From Perognathus longimembris pacificus (taxonomy: Eukaryota; Chordata; Mammalia; Rodentia; Heteromyidae), in the NCBI RefSeq assembly GCF_023159225.1, contig NC_063161.1:3475690-3539689 (forward strand): a stretch of DNA of 64,000 bases, given 5' to 3'. Shown here in pieces: positions 1-11,869 of the stretch (within the stretch, counting starts at the first letter, position 1; each line of letters begins with the position of its first letter). A program made the position numbers and the translations under genes. The notes under the pieces are model-generated. The model had not been told where the DNA came from. It searched no databases and was given only the letters and a program-made list of their open reading frames with translations.

Positions 1-33
1 GCAGCAGGCCAGAGGCCAAGCAAGGGGGGGGGG

Positions 34-119
34 GTCATGTCACCGAGCGTGGGACTCGGGTCCCCAGGAGTGGGGGGTCATGTCACCGAGCGTGGGGCTC
101 GGGTCACCAGGAGTGGGTT
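34..119. repeat. two-copy 43-base tandem repeat
   Basis: Two head-to-tail copies (34-76 and 77-119) begin with gtcatgtcaccgagcgtggg and differ at only a few positions. A run of G precedes them. The array may extend left of the window. From 120 to about 740 I see GC-rich unique sequence with no gene or recognisable repeat. Confidence 0.75.
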
Positions 120-742
120 TTGGATGACACCCCAGTGTGTAGCCCTCGGGGGTCCTGGAGCATCTGGACTTCCTTCTGAGGCCCGCACAAGCTCAGGAGG
201 GCCACTGCTGTGGAATGTTCTAGCGGCCCAGTCCGTGAGAGGCCTGCCGGGCCACACCACGGCGGGAGTGTCCGTGGAGCCAGGCCGGGACGGCGGAAGC
301 GGCTGGCTGTGGGCGGCCAGACCCAGTGGAGGCCTGAGGTGGGGGGGTGGGGGGGCCGCCCGGCCGGCCAGACTCCAGGCTGGAGGAGATGGAAGCATCT
401 GGAAAACATCATTCCATCCGTGATGAAAGGCCAAAGGCACAGTGAGCACAGGCTGGGCTGAGCTTGTTTTTTTGTTTTAGCTTCCAAGTAGAACAATCCA
501 TCTAGACGTTTCCTTTTATCTTAGTCGCTTGTGGGGAGGGTGTGACCCTCTCGCCGACACGTGTGTCCATCCCTGCTTCCAGGAAGTAGACTGAGCTCAC
601 AGAAATGGCAACCACACTCTCCTTCAGGAAAGCTAGACATCGCTATTTTCCTATTTCTTTATCTTTCCTTCCGACCTGGGGAGGAACGAGCCCGGCTCCT
701 GCCCTAACTCTCTGCCATCACGGGGAAGGCCGGAAGGGAGGA

Positions 743-1113
743 AGAAAGTGGAGCTGTGGCTCCCAGTGGCATAATGCCAGTCTTGAGCAAGAAAATCTAA
801 GGGAGAGCAAGAGGCTCTGAGTTCAAGCCACAGTACTGGCAAAAGTAAAGAAAGCCAGAAAAGAAAAAAGAAAAAACAACAACAACAATAACTAGGCATT
901 ATCATCCTAGCTACTCAGCAGGCTGAGATCTGAGGATCATGGTTCAAAGCCAGAGGAGCAGAAAAATCTGTGAGATTCTTATTTACAACGAACCACAGAA
1001 AAGCTCAGAGTGGAGGTGCGGCTCAAGTGGTAGAGTGCCAGCTTTGAGTGAAAAAGCTAGGAGACGGTGCCCAGGCCCTGGGTTCAAGCCCAGTACCAGA
1101 ACACACACACACG

Positions 1114-1145
<32 letters not shown>

Positions 1146-1243
1146 CCAACAAAATTATGCATGTGCAAGCTGGAGGTGTGGCTCAAGAGGCAACATGCCT
1201 GCCTAACGAACACAAGACCCCGAGTTCAAATCCCGGCCCTGCC
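743..1243 (+). mobile_element. SINE cluster: partial B1/ID unit, full B1-ID SINE, ID-like monomer
   Basis: A truncated right-hand unit lies at about 743-843 and ends with ttcaagccacagtactggc. A full B1-ID SINE follows at about 891-1099, with the usual ctcagcaggctgagatctgagg left part and gtgcggctcaagtggtagag ID part. An ID-like tRNA-derived monomer is at about 1166-1243. The ID part keeps an RNA polymerase III B-box-like ggttcaagcc. Confidence 0.85.
1100..1146. repeat. (CA)n microsatellite
   Basis: An almost pure CA dinucleotide run with two CG interruptions forms the tail of the preceding SINE, a common way for such microsatellites to arise. From 1250 to about 2170 I see no gene or recognisable repeat. 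Confidence 0.95.
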
Positions 1244-2177
1244 AAATCTACATGCTCGCTGCAATGGCTACATGATGTCTCATCGGGAGTCACAGGTTGA
1301 TGTCGTGACCCTGAGGGTGTCAGAATGTGATTGTAGATAGAGTCACTGAAGTCAGAAGACGGTGGTGGGTCCTCTTCCATGATGTCGCTCCTTTGTGCTC
1401 ACAGGAAGGGATTAGGACGCCCTGATACACAGGGAGGCGCCGGCCCAGGACTGCCTCTCAGAGGAGACCATCCGGGTCTGGATCTCAGACATCTGGCCCG
1501 CAGGACGGTGAGAACGCAAGCTCTGTTGTTTCGGTCGCTCAGTCTGGGTCCTCCGATGGCAGTGCTCATAAAATAACACACATGCGCTCACCCCACATCC
1601 GGCTCCCTCCGGGTTTCCTGCCTCTGCGAGCCATGCCTGGCCACTGCCCACGCCAGCAAGACTCCTGGGCCTGTGCCCTTCTTGTGTGTAGGACTCCCAG
1701 CCGCCATTGCGGCATCCTGGCCTGGGAGACAGCTCAGCTCATTCCCTTCTCAACCCCAGAGGGGGGCTGAGCGCCCAATAGTGAGAGCTGCACGGGCACC
1801 AGGGGGGTCAACCTTTCATGGAGACTGTAGGGCTGCCCGGCCCATAGCCCAGGGGCCCCGTCCCGAGATGAGGCGGGGCTATGGCACTGAGAAATCACCC
1901 CAGGAACCTGCGCATGAGACCCAGGTGACACTGCTCGCTACAGGGAGTTGTGCCGGGCACGCGGCAATGTTTCTCCTCAGAGTGAGGTGTGCAGATGCCA
2001 CAAGGGCGTGCGCAGGCCCCTCTTGGCTCGGACACCTCAGCCAGACGAATGGAAGCCAGAGGGTCCCCCTGGAGGATCTGAGAGACTGATAACCCGCCAG
2101 CCCCGCACACTCTGAGCTCAGGGTTCCTGAGATGCTTCATGGCCTCTGGACTGCTCATTTGGTTTTGTAGTACTGAG

Positions 2178-2647
2178 TGTCGGGGATGGCTATACCTTTA
2201 AGACCTGGGACTGCTGGCTGTTAGCCACTCCCACCTTCTCCCCGGGGCTGGAACCAGCCCCAAAGCAGCCCCGCCTCTCGTCTGCGAGCACACGTAATGG
2301 CGCCGGGGACCGGTCCTGGGGGGACTGTGGTGTCCGCCTCTGCGGGAAGTTCCGTGACATCACCGTGATGGACAGTTCATCAGCCAATCGTTAATACCCA
2401 GTTAGTCCCTCCTCTTCCCGTCGTCATCACTGTTATATAAACCCCTCCCCTGAATAAAACTTTCGGAAGTCGGTAGACCATCAGACGGCTCCCCGAAATC
2501 TCCGTGTCCAGTGTCTGCTCTTAAACGTAAGGGGGGCATGGGACGGGGGGTTTCGACGGCCCTACTCCATCTCAGCTTAGTCTCAACTGGGTTATGTTCT
2601 GTCCTCCCCCCGGCGGGAGTAGCGCGCAGAGCCGAGCGTCCCCCACA
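2178..2647 (+). mobile_element. probable solo LTR of an endogenous retrovirus
   Basis: The segment begins TGTCGGGG and ends CCCCCACA, an imperfect terminal inverted repeat with TG...CA ends. It contains a TATA box (TATATAAA, 2434-2441) followed 12 bases later by a poly(A) signal (AATAAA, 2453-2458), then an R/U5-like stretch. That order is what an LTR in plus orientation shows. No gag, pol or env coding sequence and no second LTR is visible nearby, so it looks like a solo LTR. I could not find a clear target-site duplication, and the family (class II-like by general look) is a guess. Confidence 0.65.
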
Positions 2648-2667
2648 ATTTATGTAGTCGGACAACT

Positions 2668-3225
2668 GAGGGTGGAATTCAGGGCCTTGGGGTGCTAGGC
2701 AGAGGATCTTCTACCTGAGCCACCAACCGGGAACACCAGCAAGCGCGGGATTTGTGTACTCTTTCATATTTGGGGGGAATAGGCAGCACCAGGGCTTGAA
2801 CTCACAGCCTCTCGCTCTTGCTTGGCTTTTTTTTTTGCCCAAGGTGAGCGCTCTACCACGTGAGCCACACAGCTGTACTGCCAGCTTTTGGAGATAGGCA
2901 TCTCTGGGAATTACCTCCCCAGGTTGGCTCTGAACTGTGATCCTCAGATCTCAGCCTCCAAGTGGTACAGGGGTAAGCCACCGGCGTTGCCCAGCTTCAT
3001 GACTGGTTTTGTTTTTGCACTACTCGAGTTTGAACTCATGACTCGCATGCTTGCTCGTCTGTTACTCTACCTCTTGAGCCCCATCCCCAGCCCTGTTTCG
3101 TTGATTATTTTTTGAGATATGTTTGAGGGTCTCTCCAAATTTTCCACCCTGGTGGGTCCTGAACCACTATCCTTCCACTCCCAGCCTCACAAGCAGCTAG
3201 GATTACAGGCAGGAGTTACAGACAT
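2668..3225 (-). mobile_element. cluster of degenerate antisense SINEs
   Basis: On the minus strand, an ID-like fragment (about 2668-2738), a B1-ID SINE (about 2770-2998), a further ID-like unit (about 3001-3098) and a B1-like unit (to about 3225) lie end to end. Diagnostic pieces are gggcttgaactcacagcctc, gatcctcagatctcagcctcc and gctaggattacaggcagg. Divergence suggests old copies. From about 3230 to 4580 the sequence is GC-rich and unique, with no gene recognised. Confidence 0.75.
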
Positions 3226-4587
3226 TCAGCTTAGACTTCCGCTGCTGCAACGAAATACCTGGTGTCAACAACTAAAAAGAGGGAAAGGTTCGCCGTGCTC
3301 ACGTTCCAGAGGCTTCCGTCCACAGACAAGTGCCTCTGTTATTTGAGTCTGCAGCAAGGCAGAATACCATCCTGATTTGGGGTGCTAGGGACATGGCTCC
3401 CAATACAGTCCTTCCCTTCACGGCCCCACTCTTACCAGTCTGCCTTCACTCAAAGTGGGGGTTACATTAAGATCTCCTTCACTGCTCCAGGGGGGCCAGA
3501 GCCCCCACCCCGAAGCTTGCGTCTGCAGTGGGCGTGGTCCTTCCCAGGGTGGCCCGCCAGCGGTCGGTGGGCGGCGTCCAGGCCGCCGGCCCCTGAACCA
3601 GCCATTTCATCGCCAGGTCCCTGACTGCGGGCAGGAACCATCCTATGCAACCTGAGCCGCAGTGTCTCCATGACACCGGATCCAGACTCATGTTTAATCT
3701 GCACAACTTTGCCTATCCTAATCCTATGATTCCACGATTGATCTCCGTCTGATAGGCAGGCCCAAGCCCAGGGCCGGGACCAACCGGTTAGACGTTCACG
3801 GCATTCTCAGAGAAGATAATGACCACAGAGGTCCACCCAAAGCCCCCAATCACTTCTCCCCCGGCTCTCTCCGGAGCACCACACACAGCAAGGCTGCGTA
3901 GTGCTGGATCGGCACAGAACGCAGTCAAACGCCCCGAGACCCGGACCCGGCCCGGGGGCCTGGGTATCGGGAGCCAGCCGCCGGGCCCTGACTCGTATTT
4001 CCTCGCCTCTAACTTGGTGTGACGGCGACACGAGGCGACTCGTGGTTCCTACAACTCCTAGTGGCCAGGAGGCTGCAAGGAGCCAAGGCGTGCAGGGCAC
4101 CGCCGGGTGCAGAGCCGGGCACCGCGCCGGTGCCCCAGGAACGCCATGGGCGTGCCGCGGAGGTGGGGGGCACTCCAGTACTTTCCACTGACGCCTGCAT
4201 TCCGTTGGAAGACTGTCATTTGGCCGGAGGTTTGTTTTAATTAGCAAGCAGTGAGAAAGAGTGGAAGAGCGGAGGCGCGGCCTTCCTGATGAATTCTCCA
4301 GGTGGCGGGGGAAGAGAAACATTCGACGACAAAAGCAAAGCGGGACGCGCTCCTGAGGGGCGGGGCGGCGGTGGGGAGCACAGTCTAAAGACAGCCACGG
4401 GGATGTTTGTGAACGGTGGAAGTGGCGCCCAGGCTCGGAAGGAGACGCAGCTTCTTCCCGAGTTTCTGTCCAGCTCTGTTGTAAAGCAGGACGGCAGCGA
4501 CGCCGGGAAGCATCCGACGGGGCCCGCCAGCCCGCGAAGCGGTCCCGAGCGTGTCCCGGCGTGCAGGGACAGGGGCCAGCCACGTCG

Positions 4588-4622
4588 GGGTGTGTGTGTG
4601 TGTGTGTGCGTGTGTGTGTGTA
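4588..4622. repeat. (TG)n microsatellite
   Basis: A TG dinucleotide run with one CG interruption abuts the antisense SINE that follows, and is likely its expanded tail. Confidence 0.92.
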
Positions 4623-4842
4623 CACGCCGGGGCTTGTACTCAGAGCCTGGGTGCAGCCCCTTAGCGTTTTCGGTCAAGGCTGGTTCTCTACCACTTGCTC
4701 CGCAGCTCCTCTCTGGTTTGTTGATTCTTGGAGATCAGCGTCTCACAGCCTTTCTTGCTCAGGCTGGCTTTGAACCGCACCCTTCAGATCTCAGCCCCCT
4801 GAGTGGCTAGGATTCCAGGCGTGAGCCAGGCACCAGTGCCTG
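4622..4842 (-). mobile_element. antisense B1-ID SINE
   Basis: On the minus strand this has the ID part (tctaccacttgctccgcagc in plus sense) and the B1-like part (cttcagatctcagcccc, ggctaggattccaggcgtgag). The poly-purine tail is replaced by the TG/CA run to its left. From about 4850 to 6380 I see GC-rich unique sequence with C- and G-homopolymers but no gene. Confidence 0.8.
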
Positions 4843-6379
4843 CAAGAGTGATATTCCAACCCCACCTGGGATGTTGTGACCCCGCTGCCAGATCATTCTG
4901 TGCCACACACCCAAGGGCTCTTGAAATCTCCACTCTGAAGAGTCAGTCAGGATTCCACCCGAGAGCGCTGCACACTTGAGGCCCCGAGCCCGGCAACCCC
5001 CTAATTGGGACCAGGTTAGTGGGGATGCCGCCCTCTCCTGCCTCCCCCTCGCCCCTCTCCCCCTCCCACTGCAGGGACGTTTACCATACGGTCCTCACCA
5101 GGGCCTCCCTCTACCAGCTGCTTTCTGGTTGTTTTTCTCCTTTCAACATAAATAGAACCCATAGCATGCAGAACCAATTACACCAATTACACGGTGCCCC
5201 CATGGACGGGCTGCTATGGCTGGCGGTGGGCCCTGGAGGGCGGTTCCCCTGCGTGGGGGCCCCCCCATGGTCAGTTCTGTGACCCTCCTCCTGCGCCCAG
5301 AGCCGGGCCTGCTTTTCCAGAAGAAAACAGCATGTTGTTGCTTGATCATGGCTGCTTGGAGGAGGAGGAAGAGGCGGAGGCGATCTGGGGAAAGTTACGA
5401 TTCTAACCCACCTTCAGGACGTCCTGGTAGAAGTTGCTAGAAGCAACCAAGGAGCGGCGGGGGGGCGGGGGGGCTGCAGGTCTAGCTGGAGCTAGATTTA
5501 TGGGGGCTGGTGGAAGCCTTCGTTCCCCCCCCCGCCCCTCCCCACCCCCGGGCAGCCCCGTCCCAGCCTCCAGATGCCTGGAGAGTGGAGGCAGGGGCTG
5601 AGCGCCGGGGTTGCGACATCACAAGGTGATTTATGAGAAAATGTCTGCTGTGTTTCTGTGTGCCGCCTTCCAAGGGGAACTGAAAACCCTGCATTCTGAT
5701 CCCGAGTGTAATTTCCAGTCATCTCCACTGACAACATTTGGTTCTTATTATCAAAAGATACTCATGCAGATGTACTATTAAAAATCTTTTTGGCTCCCAC
5801 GGGTAAAGAAAACAAGATAATCTAACAGACCGCAGCAACCCTCAGACGTTCACGATTCCAAGAAATGTGTTTTGGGCAATTCCTCTAGAAGATCAACTGC
5901 CAATGTCCCTCTGGCTGGAAGCCGGGGCCTGCAGGGCTGCAAGCTGATCATCTGGACTTCCCGCCCGGAGGGCCGGGATGCGGGGGCCTGGGGCGAGGGG
6001 CCCGGCATCGCTCTGGGGGCTCCCTAGCCCCCCCCCACGGGGTGCACAGATGGGACTGAGGGTGTTGCTTGAGAAGAGAAACAGACAAATGCCATGTGTC
6101 AGGCTAAGCGGTCTCATCTGATGTTTCCTACTAGAGGTTCCTATGGCTTTTTGGGGGGAGAGGGGAAGCCCCCCCTAAGAATGAAATGAACAATGTACTG
6201 CGGCTTCATCTGGGACCTGGGCCACCCTCCCCTCCTCCCGGGATAATGGCAGTGGCTGCATCTTTCTGGTCTGTTTTACCCGTCACCCCTACACAGAAGC
6301 CACGGGGGTCACTTCAACATGCAAGACAAATCGTCCCTTGGTGACTCCAGTGAAAGCCTAAGGCCTTAAAATGCCCACT

Positions 6380-6510
6380 CCGACTCCCCCCTGCCCTCCC
6401 TCCCTCCCTGCACCCAGCGCCAGGGCCTTTGCACCGGCCGCTCCCTCTGCCTGGCACGGAGTCTGCTGTCACACCGCCGGCTTCGCTACGGAAATGCCTT
6501 CCTGCTTCGT
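6380..6510 (+). mobile_element. possible L2 fragment
   Basis: The phrase gggcctttgcaccggccgct followed by ccctctgcctggcacgg resembles the well-known L2 LINE 3' region. The match is short and judged from memory. The rest of 6510-7000 shows nothing I recognise. Confidence 0.35.
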
Positions 6511-6989
6511 ATTGGATCCAGGACGCTGCAGGAGAAAGGTTCCGTCCCCCTCCATGGCTGCTAGGAAGCCAGCATCCTTCAGGCCTGCACAGCTGGACAA
6601 AAGCTGCCTGCCCAAGGCCACCCCTCCCCTCCGGGGCAGCTCCGGGGCAGGAAGTCCTGGCCCCTGGCTCCGACTCCAAGTGGCTCCGATGGCTGATCCT
6701 CACGCAGAGCCCCACAGGGTTGCTGAGGCCTTCATGCAGCTCGGCGTCTCCCTCTGCCCAGTGCCGCTTCCTTCGCCTCCCATGAACCCCTCAACTCCAA
6801 AGCGCCGCCCGGAAAATGCCCAACTAGCCTCTGCTCCCGAGGGAGGTCAAACGGGGGCCCCAACATCAACACCAATGGCGGCACCCTTCCCAAACACGCT
6901 CAGTCTGCCCTGCCCTTCGGCACCTAGTACTGCCTGGATCGCTAGATTGTTTTTCCTTGTCTTCTGCTAAAATGAAGTTTGGCCTGACG

Positions 6990-7360
6990 TTCTCTACTTG
7001 GATGATAAAATTTAGTGCAAATATAGTGAGCTGTATTTTGACTTGTGAACATATTGTAACCTAAGAGTTTACTCCTGTCACCAAGCAACTCTGTCTCAGT
7101 CAGTCACATTAGTTGTACTTCAGCCAGTCACAACCCAGTTACTGATCGGAAATGTCAGCTGCAACCAATCAGGTTGTTTCACGCGCCACGCCTTTCCTTT
7201 GGCTACAAGTGGAACCTGCACATTTGCAGAATGAAGTATTCTGATCCAACTATAGTCCATAATGCTACTCAACTGAGAATCTTAGCCTCGCTCTAAGAAG
7301 CCTACCTAAATCTCGGATTTGTCTTTAACACTTTCTGTAACACTGTCTGGGGCTCTGCTG
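6990..7360 (+). other. unclassified LTR-like or promoter-like segment
   Basis: The stretch holds a CCAAT box (aaccaatcagg, near 7165) inside otherwise unique AT-moderate sequence, with no TATA box or poly(A) signal in the expected places. It could be a decayed LTR or ordinary intergenic DNA; I cannot decide. Confidence 0.2.
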
Positions 7361-7751
7361 AGCGCCCTGTTGGACATAGGTAGGACTTAGGATCAGGACT
7401 GGATTCAAGCCTGGCTCCACTTTCAAGTGGCACCGAGAACCTAAAAAGTTTGTTGGTCTTTCTAATCCCCAGTCCCCCTTCTGGGACATGAGACCAGTAG
7501 CAATGCTTGATCATGAGAATTTGCATAAGATAAGCTATGCTTCACTGTCTTACCAAACAACAGCTACCAGACCTGGCAGTGTGTCTGCAAGACATGTTTG
7601 TTATTACTGCAAGCCTGTACCCTTCTTCCCTGTGATTACATCTTGGGCTAAAGGATGGTGCCAGGGTTGAGGGCTAGACCTATGCAATGTCCATTTAAAC
7701 AGATAACTCTGTCTACTAAGGTTGTGGCCATTCTTTTTTTTTTTTCCCCCC

Positions 7752-7826
7752 CAGTACTGAGTACTGAACTCAGGGCGTTAAGTTTATTAGGCAGGTTCCA
7801 CTCTAAGAGCCATGCCTCTAGTCCCT
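7752..7826 (-). mobile_element. antisense ID-like SINE with T-run
   Basis: A T/C homopolymer (about 7733-7751) is followed by cagtactgagtactgaactc and a tRNA-derived ID body ending agccatgcctctagtccc, meaning an A-tailed ID-like SINE on the minus strand. The flanks (7360-7730 and 7830-8890) contain long open frames in both directions without any recognisable protein or splice structure. Confidence 0.65.
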
Positions 7827-8894
7827 TGCTCATATACTTGGACTGACAATGAGGAGTCTGGGCCAGTTGCTGGTGGACCTGGAGTGAAGGCCACTCTAGA
7901 GTGATCTGTGACAAGAAGCTTGGCCGTGGCCGCCTGCCTTCTGTTTTCATTCCCACCAGCCCCAGGTGGCTGCGTGTCTTGTCCTCCGGCTCTGCCAAGT
8001 CTGACTGGACCTTGGTGTCCACAAAAGCCACCTTGTGAGTGCAAGAGCACCGCAGCGAACCTTTCGGGTGCTGCATTCAGGGGCTGTCCTGGTGTGAAGG
8101 AGATGGCCCTACCTTGCTCTGTTCTTCCTTCAACGGTCTGGGTATGTTCTGTCCTCAAAAACCATGGTACTACAGCACAAGTGTTTCTGAAAAGCTTTCT
8201 AGAATGTCTGTTTAAAAAAAGAACCAAAACACAGACCTCAGCCATCCCGGGGAATCTTCTGGTGAATATCCCCACCCACCCAGGCCCAGAATCTCTACAG
8301 CCACGCCAGGGGGCGGCTCGGAAAAAGCCTGTTCCTCCTCCACGCGTGAAGGGAGAGAAAGGGGAGTTGCACAGACACGCGCATGGCAGAACGGATTCTG
8401 TGACGTTGTATGGAGGGGGAGGAGGAGGGGGAGGGAAAGAACAAGACCCAGGGCTTTGCTTGGTGAGGGAGGCCTCACCCTGCAGCTGCCTTCTCCCTCC
8501 GCCTCTGACCTTTCCCCAGCTCGTGCTCGTCGTTGCCCTGGCATCGTACAGACACGTGGCGAATGTTCCACAAGGAGCCTCTTGCAGAAAGCACACTCGG
8601 AGGCCCCCGCGCAACGCTTCCCAGCCCCACTCCACGCTCGCCGCCTGCTTCCGGGCTCAGGACCGCCGCCTGGCCAGCAGCGTGGGACCCGTGTCTCAGG
8701 GCAACACCTTCCCGAGCGGCTGCCGCCCAGGTTGTGCTCTCTGCAGAGAGCGAGCAGAGGCCCGTGGGGAAACAAGAGGGCCCAGGGCAAGCAAGCCGCA
8801 AGCGCCACTTGCTGGCGCACAGTGTCATCTCTTTCCTTTTGGGACTTGAGTCTCCGTGTGATGATACATCATGAACTTTTAAAACATAGGAATT

Positions 8895-9075
8895 TGCTGG
8901 GTACTGGTAGCTCATGCCTGTGATCCTAGGTACTCGGGAGGCTGAGAACTGAGGACCATGGTTCAAGGCTAGCCTGGGTAGGAAACTCCCTGAGATTCTT
9001 ATTTCCAGTTCACCACCAAAAAGCCAGAAGTAAAGCTATGGTTCAAGTGGCAAAATGCTAGCCTTGAGCAAACAT
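8895..9075 (+). mobile_element. B1-ID SINE, 3' truncated
   Basis: The sequence starts tgctgggtactggtagctca, passes through cctaggtactcgggaggctg and ends in the ID part at tagccttgagcaaaca, where it runs into a LINE-1 piece. It has probably been inserted beside or into the old LINE-1. Confidence 0.85.
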
Positions 9076-9545
9076 ACGTTTCTGAGGTTTCTGGTATATC
9101 CACAGAGTTGTACAAGCTTCACTGCTAACCAATTTCAGAATGTTTGCACCAGCCTTAAAGAAACCTGTCCACTTTGGCTGTTATCCTCAACCCCTGCTAC
9201 TCCATACCGGTTTTCTCCCTATCGCTGCAGACTTGCTTATTACAGACATTTCAGTAAATGGAGTCCTATCGTGTGTGATGAACTTTTGAGGTTCATTTGT
9301 GCTGCGGGTTGTATCAGAACCTCATTCTCTCAGGACAGAATAGTATCTCACTCTGTAGATAGACCACAATCATCAGCTGATGGACATGTGGGTTGCTGTC
9401 TTCTTGTGGCTTATATGAGTCACCTCTGAACGTTCTTGTACCAGTGTCTCTATGGACACACATTTTGCATTCTCTTGCGTATTTACACAGGGGTAGATTT
9501 GCTGGCTCAATTACCCTTCCCCCACGGAACAGCCCCTTCTGGACT
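9076..9545 (-). mobile_element. old LINE-1 (L1M type) 3' fragment, antisense
   Basis: Read on the plus strand the piece shows the familiar antisense L1M series: gaggttcatttgtgctgc, then agtatctcactctgtagata, then atcagctgatggacatgtgg, then cacaggggtagatttgctgg. It corresponds to the ORF2 end / 3' region and is heavily mutated with no coding potential. The interval from 9545 to 10110 has no recognised feature. Confidence 0.7.
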
Positions 9546-10124
9546 TGATGGGACCAGTGTATTCTGTGTGGGCCAAGTATGGTTCCTCTAAGACAGTCTC
9601 AGGACCTGGCACGGCTCCCCTCTCCTTCTCCGAGATCACATTCTGAGCGGACATCCAGTGTCTGACAACAGTAGCTTCACTAATTCCACCCAGTTTTTTT
9701 GTTGTTTAAAGCAGGAAAGAGTCCAGTGCAGTCACTTCATGGATTCTAAAGGCAGAAGGCCCTTGCACCTTTACCAGCTGTGTCTGAAGCTAGTGAAGGA
9801 TTCACATCTGGAGTGTCGGTCTCCACGGATCTTTACCCAGAGTGGCTTGCTTCCCTGCAGGCTTAGTACGTCTGTGCGCCTGTTTGGGGTTGGATGTAGT
9901 CTAAAGAACCGTGAGAGGTCTGGGCAGAGCCTCATTTCTTCCAGAGACGATTTGTATTAGCTTCTGCTACATAACCTCATGCCCCATTGCAGTTGGTACC
10001 TAGCGCTTTGACAAAATGAATCTGCAAACAATGAAAATCATTCTTTTTCCTTCTGGGGACTTTATGTCTTTGAATAGAGTTGAACAATAGGAAGTGGGCG
10101 TTTGGATATGACTTCTCAAAGGCA

Positions 10125-10340
10125 ACCAACACCATCACTACCATCAACGCTATATTGTCAACATCTCTAATCAGTCACCACTATCATTATCACCGCCGTT
10201 ACCCACCATCACCACCATGATCACCACCATGATCACCACCCTGATCATTACCACACCAGCACTATCATTGTCATTATCATAACCACCATCACCACCATCA
10301 TCATAATCATCACCACCACCATCATCACCATCACCATGAT
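10125..10340. repeat. CAC/CAT trinucleotide-type array
   Basis: About 200 bases consist almost entirely of cac, cat and atc triplets (accaccatgatcaccaccat and variants). This is a low-complexity microsatellite with many interruptions. Read in one frame it would give His/Thr or, on the other strand, Asp/Gly runs, but there is no sign that it is coding. Confidence 0.9.
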
Positions 10341-10344
10341 GAGA

Positions 10345-11080
10345 TCCTTCACGATACAGAAGGCAATACAGATGCGCTAAACACAATGAAGGCACTGTCC
10401 CTCTGACAAGCGTTTCTGGCAAAATTAGGCCACATGCCCAGAGCAAGGGCTTGTGTCTTAAGGGTCTATGCCATGAGCTGGCCCCTCATAGTGAGCAAGG
10501 GGCCTGACCACTGAAGTGGGAGTCAGGATGACCTGAGCCTGAGTCCTTGCTAAGCCTCCTGTAGTCTGTAACACCATGTTGTCCTTCTAAACCCGTCTTC
10601 CTAAAAGGAACTAATAAATAGCTGCCTGCTCACCTCACAGGATTATTCCAAGGACCTCAGAATGCCCTGTCTGTGAGTGGTCTCCCTAACAACACAGCAG
10701 GTAAACACCAGACCTTATGAAGGACACAAATTAGTGGAGAGAGGGTAGAGATAAGGACATTCAGCTCTAGGATTTTGCTCCTAAATCACTGAATATACCT
10801 AATTCTGCAGACTTTTTGTTATGTTCTCAGCACTGTGAATGTACAGAAGCTAAAGAGCCATGAGTTAGAAATGTTACCCAACTTGAACAGCGGGGAGGCC
10901 AGGTGTGACCTGGATACCGCTGGAGAATCTTGAATGTGTTAATACAGGGCATTGGATATAGACCCAAGACCAGAGCTGTTGGGCTCCAAATTGCCGGGCT
11001 TCGCTCTACCCCTCCCCATCCACGTGGGGAGGGGTCCTGGGCTTATCTAAATCTCTTTTGTCTGGGATCCATACTCACTC
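10345..11080. other. intergenic, nothing recognised
   Basis: Unique-looking sequence without exon-like conservation signals, SINE bodies or LTR hallmarks. Confidence 0.5.
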
Positions 11081-11084
11081 TCTC

Positions 11085-11690
11085 ACGTCCCCCCCAGCTG
11101 GTAGGGTTTAGACGCGGGAGCGGGGGGTCCCGGGTGCCTCGGTTCGCATGTGGTCGCGAGAACCCCTTGCTCGCCAGCCCAAGGAAGACACAGGCGCGTG
11201 GGGTCTAGGAGACCGTCTCTGGGACGATTCCCCAGGACGATTCTGATTTATTCAAATGAGAAGCCACAAAGATATACCCCAAAGGCGGGCACAGGGAAGG
11301 GACAACAGATTGGCCACGAGAGCTGTCCGTCAAGTGATATCAAGGGACTTCCCTTGTGGGCGGAGGCCCAGCCCCCCAAGGATTGGGTTTCTGGGGTACC
11401 CCCGCCATTGCACACGTGCTCGCCCCAGGAGCAGGGGCTTCTCTTCCTGTTAAAGGCGGAAGAAAAGGGGAGGAGACAGGCCAAGGGCAGCTGTGGCCTC
11501 TTAAAGGCACAGCTGACCCCAACACAGAGCAAACAGAAAGGACCCATGCCTGGGGGGGAGGGGCAGGGCCAGGGCACAGTGGGGAGCCACTTGCAGACAG
11601 TGTGCCAGAGCTGCATGTCTCCTTCAGTGACCTTACACTGAGGGACCCAAGGTACAGTCTCTGGAGCTCAGCCTCCTGCTTCCAGAATGA
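11085..11690 (-). mobile_element. possible LTR, minus orientation
   Basis: On the minus strand an AATAAA (in tttattcaaatg, near 11248) is followed by a GC-rich U5-like stretch with gtgtcttccttggg, and preceded by a U3-like region. This order is compatible with an LTR, but I cannot place TG...CA ends or a target-site duplication. It could also be ordinary GC-rich DNA. Confidence 0.35.
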
Positions 11691-11869
11691 TTAGCAGGGC
11701 AAGAATACTCCCTGTAGGGAAATGGATGATGTGTTCTGTGGGTAGGGCATATTTGTTTCAAGAGAAGTTGAAAACGGATTGAGGATAAAGCATAGGAATT
11801 AGGTTTATTTAGTCAAGGACATTAAAAATCACTTAAGATACAAATGAAACATGGATCCTCTTGGATTTT

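Noticed and set aside
3807..4625. 272-codon minus-strand open frame
   Set aside because: It starts in a CA/TG microsatellite and has no recognisable protein similarity.
7787..8849. Overlapping 282- and 313-codon open frames on opposite strands
   Set aside because: GC-rich DNA gives few stops. The products have no recognisable domain, low-complexity stretches and a SINE overlap at one end.
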